Below the pieces are notes generated by a model that made no database searches, was not told where the DNA came from, and was given only the letters and a program-made list of their open reading frames with translations. The translations under genes were made by a program, and so were the position numbers. A stretch of DNA of 64,000 bases from JBFMHP01 sp964557295 (GTDB taxonomy: Bacteria > Pseudomonadota > Gammaproteobacteria > RBG-16-57-12): contig CAZKZP010000006.1 in the NCBI GenBank assembly GCA_964557295.1, positions 35,027-99,026 on the forward strand, given 5' to 3'. The first letter of the stretch is position 1; each line of letters opens with the position of its first letter. Shown one piece after another: positions 16,663 to 25,852 of the stretch.

Positions 16663-18072
16663 ATGTCTGTAGCTAATGTTCTGAAAATGATGAAGGACAA
16701 CGACGTCAAATACGTCGATCTCCGCTTTACCGATACCCGCGGCAAGGAGCAGCACGTCTCTTTCCCCGCCCACGCCTTCGACGAAGAGGCCCTGACCAGC
16801 GGCAAGATGTTCGACGGCTCCTCCATCTCCGGCTGGAAAGGCATCAATGAATCCGACATGATCCTGATGCCCGACACCACGAGCGCCGTGATGGATCCCT
16901 TCTTCGAAGAGCCGACCCTGATCGTCCGCTGCGACATCGTCGAGCCGAGCACCATGCAAGGTTATGAGCGCGATCCCCGCTCCGTGGCCAAGCGCGCCGA
17001 GGCCTACCTGAAGTCCACCGGCATCGCCGACACCGCCTACTTCGGTCCCGAGCCTGAATTCTTCATCTTCGACGACGTGCGTTGGTCCGCCGACATGAGC
17101 GGCTGTTTCGTGAAGATCGACTCCCAAGAAGCCGGCTGGAACTCCGAGAAGGTCTTCCCCGACGGCAACATCGGTCACCGTCCGGGCGTCAAGGGTGGTT
17201 ACTTCCCGGTCCCGCCGGTCGACTCGCTGCAAGACATCCGCTCAGCGATGTGCGAAGTCATGGAAAAGATGGGCCTGAAAGTGGAAGTACACCACCACGA
17301 GGTGGCCACCGCCGGCCAATGTGAAATCGGCGTCGCCTTCAATACCATGGTCAAGAAGGCCGACGAACTCCAGATCCACAAATACATCGTGCACAACGTC
17401 GCGCACATCTACGGCAAGACCGCCACCTTCATGCCCAAGCCGATGGTCGGTGACAACGGTTCCGGCATGCACGTGCACCAATCGCTGGCCAAAGACGGCG
17501 TGAACCTGTTCTCGGGCAACAAGTACGGTGGCATGTCTGAGCTGGCCCTGTACTACATCGGCGGCATCATCAAGCACGCCCGCGCCCTGAATGCGATCAC
17601 CAATCCGGGCACCAACTCCTACAAGCGTCTGGTACCGCACTTCGAAGCCCCGGTCATGCTGGCCTACTCGGCCCGCAACCGTTCCGCCTCGATCCGCATC
17701 CCGTACGTAACCAACCCCAAGGCGCGCCGCATCGAGACCCGTTTCCCGGACCCGATCGCCAACCCCTATCTGTGCTTCGCGGCGCTGATGATGGCCGGTC
17801 TGGACGGCATCCAGAACAAGATCCATCCGGGCGACGCCATGGACAAGGATCTGTACGATCTGCCGCCGGAAGAGGCGAAGGACATCCCGACCGTGTGCCA
17901 CTCGCTGGATCAGGCGCTGGAATGCCTGGAGAAGGACCGCGAGTTCCTCACTCGCGGCGGCGTGTTCACCGACGACATGCTCGACGCCTACATCGACCTC
18001 AAGATGGAAGAAGTCACGCGCATCCGCATGACCACCCACCCGGTCGAGTTCGACATGTACTATAGCTGCTAA
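16663..18072 (+). CDS. glnA: Glutamine synthetase, type I
   Basis: Makes glutamine from glutamate, ammonia and ATP; a dodecameric cytoplasmic enzyme. At 469 residues it is identical in length to the E. coli enzyme. Conserved parts visible are MFDGSSISGWKGI (about 50-62), the glutamate/metal region GPEPEFFIFDDV (about 128-139), NGSGMHVHQSL, and the adenylylation segment DKDLYDLPPEEAKD, whose Tyr is the GlnE target. The start is set by GGAGG six bases before ATG 16663; a longer frame from 16630 is not supported. A strong terminator follows, so it is transcribed alone from the sigma54/NtrC promoter, and ntrBC lie 0.9 kb downstream. Confidence 0.97.
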   Translation: MSVANVLKMMKDNDVKYVDLRFTDTRGKEQHVSFPAHAFDEEALTSGKMFDGSSISGWKGINESDMILMPDTTSAVMDPFFEEPTLIVRCDIVEPSTMQGYERDPRSVAKRAEAYLKSTGIADTAYFGPEPEFFIFDDVRWSADMSGCFVKIDSQEAGWNSEKVFPDGNIGHRPGVKGGYFPVPPVDSLQDIRSAMCEVMEKMGLKVEVHHHEVATAGQCEIGVAFNTMVKKADELQIHKYIVHNVAHIYGKTATFMPKPMVGDNGSGMHVHQSLAKDGVNLFSGNKYGGMSELALYYIGGIIKHARALNAITNPGTNSYKRLVPHFEAPVMLAYSARNRSASIRIPYVTNPKARRIETRFPDPIANPYLCFAALMMAGLDGIQNKIHPGDAMDKDLYDLPPEEAKDIPTVCHSLDQALECLEKDREFLTRGGVFTDDMLDAYIDLKMEEVTRIRMTTHPVEFDMYYSC

Positions 18073-18093
18073 GGCTGTCGTCACACGCGACAC

Positions 18094-18121
18094 AAAAACG
18101 CCCCCGAACGGGGGCGTTTTT
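18094..18121 (+). terminator. Rho-independent terminator of glnA
   Basis: AAAAACGCCCCC, loop GAAC, GGGGGCGTTTTT: a perfect 12-bp stem with A and T tracts, so it can work in both directions. It begins 21 bp after the glnA stop. Confidence 0.93.
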
Positions 18122-18158
18122 GTTGGCACGACGCGATTACATGGTTTAAGCTCTTCGC

Positions 18159-18710
18159 ATGCGCATACTTCTTATTCTATCCCTGACACTCTTCGCTGCG
18201 ACATCGTCCGCCAGTGCGGCATACAAGTGGATCGACAAGAACGGCAACACCGTCTTTGGCGATGAACCGCCCGCCGACGCGCAGGGCGTGGAGAAGATCG
18301 AAACCCCACGGCTGCACAACACCATGCCTGCGTCCAAGGCCCGGGCCACCGAGGCGCCACGCGCAGAGCAGCCCCGCCGAGAACGATCACCAGAAGTCAG
18401 CAACTATCAGCGCCTGGACATCACGAGCCCGGCACAGGACGAGGCCGTGCGCAGCAATAGCGGCGACCTCACCGTCAGCGCACAGAGCGAGCCGGCGCTC
18501 GATGTCGCCTCCGGCCATCGCATGCGCGTCTTCCTGGATGGCCAGGAAATGACCGCGGTCGAGGCCTCCAGCGTTACCCTGTCGAATGTCGAACGCGGCG
18601 CCCACACCGTGCGCGTCGAGATCATCGATGCCAACAATACCACCCTGAAGAGCTCCCAAACCCACAGTTTCCAGCTCCACCGCGCCTCCAAGCTCCACAA
18701 GAGCAAGTAG
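18159..18710 (+). CDS. DUF4124-containing secreted protein
   Basis: A 183-residue exported protein with signal peptide 1-20 (ending SSASA), then the DUF4124 motif AAYKWIDKNGNTVFGDEPP, a charged Pro/Arg/Glu-rich linker (about 45-85), and a C-terminal domain of about 90 residues with beta-sandwich character (VFLDGQEM, VERGAHTVRVEII) resembling an Ig-like fold. DUF4124 proteins are common between glnA and ntrB in gammaproteobacteria, but I know of no demonstrated role in nitrogen control. Confidence 0.82.
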   Translation: MRILLILSLTLFAATSSASAAYKWIDKNGNTVFGDEPPADAQGVEKIETPRLHNTMPASKARATEAPRAEQPRRERSPEVSNYQRLDITSPAQDEAVRSNSGDLTVSAQSEPALDVASGHRMRVFLDGQEMTAVEASSVTLSNVERGAHTVRVEIIDANNTTLKSSQTHSFQLHRASKLHKSK

Positions 18711-18761
18711 AACCGTTTCCCTTGCCCGCCGGCACCCTACCGGCACTTTCACTATCATGGC

Positions 18762-18778
18762 CGCACCATTTTAGTGCA
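18762..18778 (+). promoter_or_regulatory. NtrC-binding site upstream of ntrBC
   Basis: CGCACCATTTTAGTGCA matches 14-15 of the 17 positions of TGCACCATTATGGTGCA. It lies about 170 bp before ntrB. NtrC binding here would allow autoregulation of the ntrBC operon, as known in enteric bacteria. Confidence 0.7.
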
Positions 18779-18947
18779 TACTTATGTAGACGAAGCGGTC
18801 TCACGCCCATATCACCTTCGCCCGAGACGTGCAGCGCAATCTGCGCTCTATACATATCCATTTGTTTTTGAATAAATATTTCGGAAAGTTGCCTGCCGTT
18901 CTGGTTGTAATCCCCAAGTTGGTTTGATTCTTGCTGAGTGCCCGGAT

Positions 18948-20027
18948 ATGGAACGCTACCTCGAAACAAACAGCGCCAGACAGACCCTGGAGAATCTCTC
19001 GACGGCGGTGATGGTACTCGACCACGGCTTGCGGCTGGAATATCTCAATCCCGCCTGCGAGATGCTGCTGGCCTCGAGCGCCCGGCGGCATCTCGGACTA
19101 TCACTGCGCGAGCTGCTGCCTTACGGCCAGCCGCTGATCGACCTGGCGGAGAAGGTGCGCGCCTCCAATCACCCCTGCACCGAGCGCGAGATGACGCTGA
19201 CCCTCCCGGACCTGCGCACGACCACCCTCGATTGCACCATTACGCCATTTGCCACCCCGACCGACCCGGACGGTCTGCTGGTGGAGCTGCTGTCCATGGA
19301 CCGCCACCTGCGCATCACCCGCGAGGAGCAGCTGCAAACGCAATTTCAGGCCACGCGGGAGGTGATGCGCGGACTGGCGCACGAGATCAAGAATCCGTTG
19401 GGCGGCCTGCGCGGCTCGGCGCAACTGCTGGAGCGCGAGCTCGCCAGTCCGGAGTTGCGCGAATACACCCGCATCATCATCGAGGAGGCCGACCGCCTGC
19501 GCAATCTGGTCGACCGGATGCTGCTGCCCAATCACACCCCGCGCCTGCGGCCGACCAACATCCACGAGGTGCTGGAGCGCGTCTGCCAGCTCGTCGAGCT
19601 GGAGATCAACCACCACATCGCACTGGTGCGCGACTACGACCCGAGCCTGCCGGAGCTCGAGGCCGATGCCGACCAGCTGATCCAGGCGGTGCTCAATATC
19701 GTGCGCAACGCTGTGCAGGCCATCGGCGCCCAGACCGGCACCATCACCCTGCGCACGCGGCCGCTGCGCCAGTTCACCATCGGCCACAGCCGCCACCGCC
19801 TGGTGCTGAACATCCAGGTCATCGACACCGGCCCCGGCATCCCGGCCGAGATGCTGGAGACGATCTTCTACCCCATGGTCAGCGGCCGCGCCGAGGGCAC
19901 CGGCCTCGGACTGACCATCGCCCAGAACCTGATCAATCAGCACCACGGTCTGATCGAGGTGAGCAGCGAACCTGGTCACACCGTCTTCAACCTGTTGCTG
20001 CCGATCCTAACCCCCCGCAGGACATAA
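18948..20027 (+). CDS. ntrB: Nitrogen regulation sensor kinase NtrB
   Basis: Soluble histidine kinase/phosphatase that phosphorylates NtrC under nitrogen limitation, controlled by PII. It has an N-terminal PAS domain (about 15-110, VMVLDHGLRLEYLNPACEML), the H-box GLAHEIKNPLGGLRGSAQLL with the phospho-accepting His near residue 144, the N-box NIVRNAVQAIG, and G-boxes DTGPGIP and GTGLGLTIA. The YDPSLPELEAD and YPMVSGR segments are typical of NtrB. I use ATG 18948, matching the family start; a TTG at 18924 would add eight residues. The ntrC start follows its stop by 3 bp. Confidence 0.95.
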   Translation: MERYLETNSARQTLENLSTAVMVLDHGLRLEYLNPACEMLLASSARRHLGLSLRELLPYGQPLIDLAEKVRASNHPCTEREMTLTLPDLRTTTLDCTITPFATPTDPDGLLVELLSMDRHLRITREEQLQTQFQATREVMRGLAHEIKNPLGGLRGSAQLLERELASPELREYTRIIIEEADRLRNLVDRMLLPNHTPRLRPTNIHEVLERVCQLVELEINHHIALVRDYDPSLPELEADADQLIQAVLNIVRNAVQAIGAQTGTITLRTRPLRQFTIGHSRHRLVLNIQVIDTGPGIPAEMLETIFYPMVSGRAEGTGLGLTIAQNLINQHHGLIEVSSEPGHTVFNLLLPILTPRRT

Positions 20028-20030
20028 ACC

Positions 20031-21443
20031 ATGCAAGAACCCAACATCTGGATCATCGACGACGACCGTTCCATCCGCTGGGTGCTGGAGAAGGCCCTGC
20101 AGCAGGCCGGCATGCGCGTCGCGAGCTTCGAGAAGGCCATCGGCATCCTGGAGATGCTGGAGACCGAGCAGCCCGACGTGATCATCTCCGACATCCGCAT
20201 GCCCGGCATCGACGGCCTGGCGCTGCTCGAGCGCATCAGCCAGCGCCACCCGGAGCTGCCGGTGATCATCATGACCGCCCACTCCGATCTCGACAGCGCG
20301 GTCTCCGCCTACAAGGGCGGGGCCTTCGAATACCTGCCCAAGCCCTTCGATATCGACGAGGCGATCGAACTCACGCAGCGCGCGCTGCAGCACCGCCGCC
20401 AGAAGGCCGCGGCCGCGCCCGTCCCCAGCGCCGAGACGCCCGAGATCATCGGCGAGGCCCCGTCGATGCAGGAGGTCTTCCGCGCCATCGGCCGCCTGTC
20501 GCGCTCCAAGATGACCGTGCTGATCAACGGCGAATCCGGCACCGGCAAGGAACTGGTCGCCCACGCCCTACACCGCCACAGCCCGCGCGCCGACCAACCC
20601 TTCATCGCGCTCAACACCGCCGCCATCCCCAAGGACCTGCTGGAATCCGAGCTGTTCGGTCACGAGAAGGGCGCCTTCACCGGCGCGCAGGGCCAGCGCC
20701 AAGGGCGTTTCGAACAGGCCGATGGCGGCACCTTGTTTCTCGACGAGATCGGCGACATGCCCGCCGAGCTGCAAACCCGGCTGCTGCGCGTGCTGGCCGA
20801 CGGGGTGTTCTATCGCGTCGGCGGCCACACGCCGGTGAAGGTGGACGTGCGCATCATCGCCGCCACGCACCAAAACCTGGAGCAGCGCGTGAAGGACGGG
20901 TTGTTCCGCGAAGACCTGTTTCATCGTCTCAATGTGATCCGCATCCACATCCCCTCCCTGCGCGAGCGCCGCGCGGATGTCCCGCTGCTGGCGCAGCACT
21001 TCCTGGCCAAGGCCGCCAAGGAGCTGGATGTCGAACCCAAACGCCTGGAGGAAACCACCCGCGCCTACCTCACCCAGCTCGACTGGCCGGGCAACGTCCG
21101 CCAGCTCGAAAACACCTGCCGCTGGCTCACCGTCATGTCGCCCGGCCAGACCATCCACATCGATGACCTGCCCCCGGAGCTGCGCGCCGCGCCGCAGACC
21201 GTGGAAGCGGGCGAGGACTGGGAAAGCGCCCTGCGCCGCTGGGCCCTGCACCGGCTCCACCAAGGCCAGAGCGCCCTGCTCGACGAGGCCCTGCCGCGCT
21301 TCGAGCGCATCATGATCGAGACCACGCTCAGCCAGACCGCCGGCCACCGCCAGGAGGCCGCCAAGCGGCTCGGCTGGGGGCGCAACACCCTCACGCGCAA
21401 GATCAAGGAACTCGGCATGGAAGACGCGTTGGCGGAGGCCTGA
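20031..21443 (+). CDS. ntrC: Nitrogen regulation response regulator NtrC
   Basis: sigma54-dependent activator of nitrogen-starvation genes, 470 residues. The receiver domain carries the phospho-acceptor Asp in VIISDIRMPGIDGLAL (Asp54 region), Lys in LPKPFDID, and the acidic pair near the start (IIDDDRS). The AAA+ domain has Walker A GESGTGKE, GAFTGA for sigma54 contact, and Walker B LFLDEIGDM. The C-terminal Fis-type helix-turn-helix is RQEAAKRLGWGRNTLTRKIK. Its targets in this window probably include glnA and its own operon. DUF1499 starts 2 bp later. Confidence 0.97.
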   Translation: MQEPNIWIIDDDRSIRWVLEKALQQAGMRVASFEKAIGILEMLETEQPDVIISDIRMPGIDGLALLERISQRHPELPVIIMTAHSDLDSAVSAYKGGAFEYLPKPFDIDEAIELTQRALQHRRQKAAAAPVPSAETPEIIGEAPSMQEVFRAIGRLSRSKMTVLINGESGTGKELVAHALHRHSPRADQPFIALNTAAIPKDLLESELFGHEKGAFTGAQGQRQGRFEQADGGTLFLDEIGDMPAELQTRLLRVLADGVFYRVGGHTPVKVDVRIIAATHQNLEQRVKDGLFREDLFHRLNVIRIHIPSLRERRADVPLLAQHFLAKAAKELDVEPKRLEETTRAYLTQLDWPGNVRQLENTCRWLTVMSPGQTIHIDDLPPELRAAPQTVEAGEDWESALRRWALHRLHQGQSALLDEALPRFERIMIETTLSQTAGHRQEAAKRLGWGRNTLTRKIKELGMEDALAEA

Positions 21444-21445
21444 AC

Positions 21446-21913
21446 ATGGGCGCGCTCAAGCTCGTGCTTTATCTCGCGCTGGCACTGGTCCTGCTGATCG
21501 GGGTGGCGTTCGCCGTCATGTCCGCGCTCTCGCGCCAGCAGACCCCGCCCGCGCTCGTCGACGGCCGGCTCAGCGACTGCCCCGCCACGCCCAACTGCGT
21601 GTGCAGCGAAGACCCGCGCGCGAACGCCTACATCGAGCCCCTGAAATTCACCCAGACGCCCGATGCCGCCTGGCAGCAGCTCAAGCAGGTGATCGCGCAG
21701 AGCGGCGGACGCATCGAGGTCGAAGGCGCCGGCTATCTGCGCGCCGTGTACACCTCGCGGGTATTCCGCTTCATCGACGATGTGGAGTTCCGCCTCGACG
21801 CGGCGGGCCAGGCAATCCAGGTGCGCTCGGCCGCGCGCAGCGGGCGCTCCGATCTCGGCGTCAACCGCACGCGTATCGAGCGACTACGAACATTGCTGCG
21901 ACAAACGGCGTGA
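21446..21913 (+). CDS. DUF1499 membrane-anchored protein
   Basis: A 155-residue protein with an N-terminal membrane helix (about 5-27) and a DUF1499 domain marked by CPATPNCVCSEDPRA (about 48-62) and the C-terminal RSAARSGRSDLGVNRTRIERLR. The function of DUF1499 is unknown; the conserved Cys pair may form a disulfide outside the cytoplasm. It follows ntrC by 2 bp and is likely in the same transcript. Confidence 0.83.
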   Translation: MGALKLVLYLALALVLLIGVAFAVMSALSRQQTPPALVDGRLSDCPATPNCVCSEDPRANAYIEPLKFTQTPDAAWQQLKQVIAQSGGRIEVEGAGYLRAVYTSRVFRFIDDVEFRLDAAGQAIQVRSAARSGRSDLGVNRTRIERLRTLLRQTA

Positions 21914-21971
21914 AATCAGCCACCGAAGCCTCTACACTGTCGTCTCCCATCCACCGCGACGAGGCACCCCC

Positions 21972-22187
21972 ATGCGTTTACTGATTCTGACACTAGGCAC
22001 CCTCCTCGGCCTGCAACTGGCCGCATGCAGCCCCAAGACCGAGGAGCAACCGCAACCCCAACCAACCAAGATGAGCGAAGACAACGCCTTCAAAGGTTAC
22101 GGCGATGCGGTCGACAAGGCCAAAGACGTGGAGCAAACGGTGCAGGAAGGCGCCGAACAGCGCGAGAAAAAGAGCGACGATTATTAA
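21972..22187 (+). CDS. Small lipoprotein
   Basis: A 71-residue protein with a lipobox LQLAAC at residues 14-19 after a hydrophobic stretch. The mature part is short, polar and charged (Gln/Pro-rich linker, then DNAFKGYGDAVDKAKDVEQT), resembling small amphipathic envelope lipoproteins. The function is unknown. It is located between DUF1499 and trmL, 58 bp after the former. Confidence 0.7.
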   Translation: MRLLILTLGTLLGLQLAACSPKTEEQPQPQPTKMSEDNAFKGYGDAVDKAKDVEQTVQEGAEQREKKSDDY

Positions 22188-22198
22188 TCCCATATCCA

Positions 22199-22663
22199 AT
22201 GCTTCACATCGTGCTGTACCAGCCGGAGATCCCACCCAACACCGGCAACATCATCCGGCTGTGCGCCAACACCGGCGCACAGCTCCACCTGATCCACCCG
22301 CTCGGCTTCGAACTCGATGACAAACGCCTGCGCCGCGCCGGGCTGGACTATCACGAATTCGCCGGCGTGCGCGAACATCCATCACTTGAAGACTTCATCC
22401 GCGCCGTCATGCCGGCCAACCTCTACGGCCTGACGACCAAGGCCACGCGCAGCTACGCCGAGGCGCGCTTCCAACCGGGCGACGCCCTGCTGTTCGGCCC
22501 CGAATCGCGCGGCCTGCCGCCGGAGATCCGTGCGTCACTCCCGCCCGATCACCTGCTGCGCCTGCCGATGCTGCCCGACAGCCGCAGTCTCAATCTCGCC
22601 AACGCCGCCGCCGTGGTCCTCTACGAGGCCTGGCGCCAGAACGGCTTCACCGGGGCAAGATAG
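22199..22663 (+). CDS. trmL: tRNA (cytidine34/uridine34-2'-O)-methyltransferase
   Basis: SPOUT-class enzyme that methylates the wobble ribose of tRNA-Leu isoacceptors. At 154 residues it is close to the 157 of E. coli TrmL. Signatures are LYQPEIPPNTGNIIRLCANT (about 6-25), LLFGPESRGLP (about 98-108, cofactor knot) and LPMLPDSRSLNLANAAAVVLYE near the end. ATG 22199 is chosen because conserved sequence begins there, although the frame is open further upstream through the lipoprotein. Confidence 0.94.
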   Translation: MLHIVLYQPEIPPNTGNIIRLCANTGAQLHLIHPLGFELDDKRLRRAGLDYHEFAGVREHPSLEDFIRAVMPANLYGLTTKATRSYAEARFQPGDALLFGPESRGLPPEIRASLPPDHLLRLPMLPDSRSLNLANAAAVVLYEAWRQNGFTGAR

Positions 22664-22770
22664 CCCTTCTGCCTGGCCACCGCGGAGCATCGCTGAAGAA
22701 TCCGGGTTCAATAAATAAAACCGGCGCCGCTTGACATAGACCACGGTTCATTGCTTCAATCCAGGTTCCT

Positions 22771-23202
22771 ATGCAAACCCTGCGCACCTCAATAAAACGC
22801 ACCCCTTTAGTGTGGCTGGCCTGTCTCTTGCCGGCACTGCTGCTAATGCTGTCGATGCAGTTGCACATGCACGTCCACGCCGATCCCGTGCATGACGCTG
22901 ACATTGCACAACATGTGCACGACGCCAATCTGCACACAGCCCACCTCGGTAACAGCCATGACGCTGAACACGGGACACTGGCACATCACTCGAGCTCCGG
23001 TACATTTGCCGTCGACATCTCCCCGGAAGGCGCGGGCAAAAACCTTACCCTGACCCTCCTCGCTTGCGCCCTCATCGCTGTTTTCATCTGGCTCGTTCCG
23101 CCGCTTTCCCGCGGGCTGCCACGGCAACGCCCGCGTGAAACCACGCCCTTCGTCCGTTGGCGCACCGCACTTCCGCCACCGCTGCGCGCGCCGCCGCGCT
23201 GA
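22771..23202 (+). CDS. Histidine-rich membrane protein preceding metal efflux genes
   Basis: A 143-residue protein with two hydrophobic helices (about 13-30 and about 92-110) joined by a loop very rich in His (HMHVHADPVHDADIAQHVHD, then further His). The loop should face the periplasm and bind Zn, Co, Ni or Cu ions. Its place 127 bp upstream of a CzcCBA efflux operon, in the same direction, suggests a metal sensor, buffer or accessory, but I know no family name. The C-terminal tail is Arg/Pro-rich. Confidence 0.65.
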   Translation: MQTLRTSIKRTPLVWLACLLPALLLMLSMQLHMHVHADPVHDADIAQHVHDANLHTAHLGNSHDAEHGTLAHHSSSGTFAVDISPEGAGKNLTLTLLACALIAVFIWLVPPLSRGLPRQRPRETTPFVRWRTALPPPLRAPPR

Positions 23203-23328
23203 TCCTCCCACAACACTGACGTCACACGCTGCGTGGCTGACCCGCCCAAGGTCCGCCCGCGCGTGATCCACATCCATTTCACCACCGTTTGGACATTGCG
23301 CCTGAATCAGGCCCAAGAGAGGTAATAC

Positions 23329-24588
23329 ATGCGATTCGCCATCATTCTGGCACTGGCCTGCCTATCTGCGCCCATCGCCCAGGCACAGGAAGGCTCCCAA
23401 CCGTCGATACTGACGCTGCAACAGACACTCGCCAGGGTGCTCGAACACAACCCCCAGCTCGCCGTCCACGGCTATGAGATACAAGCGGCGGCGGCGCGCG
23501 TGCGCCAGGCGCAACAGACCACGCCGCTCGAAGTGAGGGTTGAACTGGAAAACCTCGCCGGCAGCGGCGACTACACGGGGATCGACCAGCTTGAGACCAC
23601 CTTAAGCCTGGTCAAGATTCTGGAGTCCAAAAACGCCCGCTCTTCACGCGATGCGCTGGCCCAACAGCAAGGCACCCTGCTACGCAATGAGCAGGATGGC
23701 AAACGCCTCGATCTACTCGCCCAGGCCACTGAGCAGTTCATCCATGTGGTGGTGGATCAGCATCGTCTCAGCATTGCCGAGGAGCACCTCGCGCTGGTGC
23801 GGCACACCCATGAAATCGTTTCACAGCGCGTCGCCGCGGGCAAAAGCCATCTGGCCGAACAGCGCCGGCTGGCGATCGAGCTGGCGCGGGCGGAGATCGA
23901 GCTGGAGCACGCCGAGCACGAACTCCGTATCTCGCGCCTGAAACTGGCGACCTACTGGGGCGCCTCCCAGGCCGACTTCACCGCTGCCGAGGCGGAACTG
24001 TTTGCGCTGCCCGCCGTCGCCCCGTTCGAGCAACTGGAAGCGCGGCTGGCCAACAATCCCGACCTGGTGCGCTTTGCCTCGGAAGAGCGCATCTCCCAGG
24101 CCCGCTTGCGGCTGGCGCAGTCGCGCCAAACCGCCAACCTGGGGCTGAGTGGAGGCATCCGCCACTTCAATGACGCCAGGGATGCCGCACTGGTCATGTC
24201 GCTCAGCCTGCCGTTGGGCGCGCGCGCACGCGCCCAACCCGAGATCGCCGAGATGCAATACCTCTCTCAGCGTGAGCCGCTGCGTTATGAGCAACAACGC
24301 CTCGCACTCTACAGCAGCCTGCATGAACTCTATCAAGAGTTGCAGCACGCCCGCACCGCTTACGAGACGCTGAGCCAGCGCATCATCCCCGAGGCGCAGC
24401 AGGCCGCGGCCGACTATGAACAGGGGTACAAAACCGGCCGCTTCTCCCTGCTGGAACTCAACGAAGCGCAACGCACCCTGCTCGATGCCCGCCTTGAGAC
24501 GGTGCTGACGGCGGCCAACTACCATCGCCTGACGATTGACATCGAGCGCCTGACGGGCGCCACACCGCACGCGGGAGCACACCCATGA
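23329..24588 (+). CDS. czcC: TolC-family outer-membrane channel, CzcC-like
   Basis: Outer-membrane component of a heavy-metal RND pump, 419 residues. It has signal peptide 1-20 (ending PIAQAQ) and two TolC-type repeats of long helices. LARVLEHNPQLAVHGYEIQA (about 33-52) is the usual start of the fold and YKTGRFSLLELNEAQRTLL (about 364-382) the usual end of the second repeat. The stop overlaps the czcB start by 4 bp (ATGA), so expression is coupled. Confidence 0.85.
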   Translation: MRFAIILALACLSAPIAQAQEGSQPSILTLQQTLARVLEHNPQLAVHGYEIQAAAARVRQAQQTTPLEVRVELENLAGSGDYTGIDQLETTLSLVKILESKNARSSRDALAQQQGTLLRNEQDGKRLDLLAQATEQFIHVVVDQHRLSIAEEHLALVRHTHEIVSQRVAAGKSHLAEQRRLAIELARAEIELEHAEHELRISRLKLATYWGASQADFTAAEAELFALPAVAPFEQLEARLANNPDLVRFASEERISQARLRLAQSRQTANLGLSGGIRHFNDARDAALVMSLSLPLGARARAQPEIAEMQYLSQREPLRYEQQRLALYSSLHELYQELQHARTAYETLSQRIIPEAQQAAADYEQGYKTGRFSLLELNEAQRTLLDARLETVLTAANYHRLTIDIERLTGATPHAGAHP

Positions 24589-25841
24589 ACAAGAACATGC
24601 TTTATACGGCCTTAATCGCCCTCCTCGGGGCGGCGGTCGCCCTCTGGCTCCTGCTGGCGGCGCCCCATCAGCACGAACCGGGCCACGATGATCATGGCGC
24701 AGATCACGAGGACGAGAGTGAAAAGGGGCCGCACGGCGGCCGTCTGCTGCGTGATGGCGATTTTGCCCTGGAGATCACGCTGTTCGAAAAGGGCGTACCG
24801 CCGGAGTTTCATCTCTATAGTTATCTGAACGAGAAGCAACTCAGCCCGAGCGAGGTGGCCGTTGTCATTAGACTCACGCGCCTCGATGGCCAGACCGACA
24901 CCTTCAACTTCACACCGCAAGGCGATTATCTGCGTGGAGACGGCACGGTCACCGAACCCCACTCGTTTGATGTCAGCGTCGAGGCGACCCATCAGGGCCG
25001 GCGCCACCACTGGCAATACGAAAATTACGAAGGCCGTGTCCAGATCAGCCACGAGATCGCCGCCAAGAGCGGGATTGAAACCGAGGCCGCCGGGCCGCGA
25101 ATCATCACGGAGAATCTCAGCCTCACCGGCCGCGTCCAGATCGATCCCAGGCGCCTCTCCCAGGTTCGCGCCCGCTTTCCCGGCGTCGTGAAAGCGGTAC
25201 CGCGCGAACTGGGCGAGCAGGTGCAGCGCGGCGATGTGCTCGCGGAGATTCAGAGCAACGAAAGCCTGCAAACCTATCAGCTCACCGCGCCGATCAGCGG
25301 CGTCATCGTCGAGCGCGGCGCGCAGATCGGCGAGACCACGACGGATGCGCCGCTGTTCGTCATCACCGACCTCTCCAAACTCTGGGCGGTGCTGGATGTG
25401 TTCAATACGGACATCGGTCGCGTGCGCCCCGGCCAGCCCGCCTACATTGAGACACTGAGCGGGGATCGCATCAAGGGCAAGATCGATTGGCTCTCCCCCC
25501 TGGCGGCCCACGCCAGCCAGAGCATTCAGGCACGGGTGGTGATCGACAATCCCGCGCGAAACCTGCGCCCCGGCCAATTCATCCGCGGCCAAGTCACCGT
25601 GGCCGAGCATCGCGTGCCGCTGGCGGTGCGCAAATCGGCCATCCAGTCCTTCCGTGACTTCCAGGTCGTCTTCGCCCGCATCGACGATACCTATGAGGTG
25701 CGCATGCTGGAGCTGGGCCGTGCCGACCAGGAGTGGATCGAGGTGCAGGCGGGCCTCAAGCCGGGCACCGAGTACGTCACGCAAAACAGTTATCTAATCA
25801 AGGCCGACATCGAAAAGTCCGGCGCTGCGCACGACCACTAG
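24585..25841 (+). CDS. czcB: RND periplasmic adaptor, CzcB-like
   Basis: Membrane fusion protein, 418 residues. It has an N-terminal anchor (about 6-27), then a metal-binding His/Asp segment HQHEPGHDDHGADHEDE (about 29-45), typical of metal adaptors. The hairpin/lipoyl part has VKAVPRELGEQVQRGDVLAEI (about 203-223) and ITDLSKLWAVLDVF (about 264-277) in the beta-barrel domain. It bridges CzcC and CzcA. It overlaps czcC and is followed at 12 bp by czcA. Confidence 0.87.
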   Translation: MNKNMLYTALIALLGAAVALWLLLAAPHQHEPGHDDHGADHEDESEKGPHGGRLLRDGDFALEITLFEKGVPPEFHLYSYLNEKQLSPSEVAVVIRLTRLDGQTDTFNFTPQGDYLRGDGTVTEPHSFDVSVEATHQGRRHHWQYENYEGRVQISHEIAAKSGIETEAAGPRIITENLSLTGRVQIDPRRLSQVRARFPGVVKAVPRELGEQVQRGDVLAEIQSNESLQTYQLTAPISGVIVERGAQIGETTTDAPLFVITDLSKLWAVLDVFNTDIGRVRPGQPAYIETLSGDRIKGKIDWLSPLAAHASQSIQARVVIDNPARNLRPGQFIRGQVTVAEHRVPLAVRKSAIQSFRDFQVVFARIDDTYEVRMLELGRADQEWIEVQAGLKPGTEYVTQNSYLIKADIEKSGAAHDH

Positions 25842-25852
25842 GAGCCGCCCGC

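Noticed and set aside
16404..16676. Open frame of 90 codons upstream of glnA
   Set aside because: It covers the NtrC site and sigma54 promoter, has no family resemblance and overlaps the glnA start.
18920..18935. TGGTTTGATTCTTGCT resembles a sigma54 promoter before ntrB
   Set aside because: The transcript would begin at about 18946, practically on the ATG at 18948, leaving no room for a ribosome-binding site.
18938..21166. 742-codon open frame across ntrB and ntrC
   Set aside because: Frame shadow of two well-supported genes; its translation is Arg/Pro/Ala-rich low-complexity sequence.
22731..22736. TTGACA box before the His-rich gene as a metal-regulated promoter
   Set aside because: No convincing -10 box or MerR-type dyad at the proper spacing.
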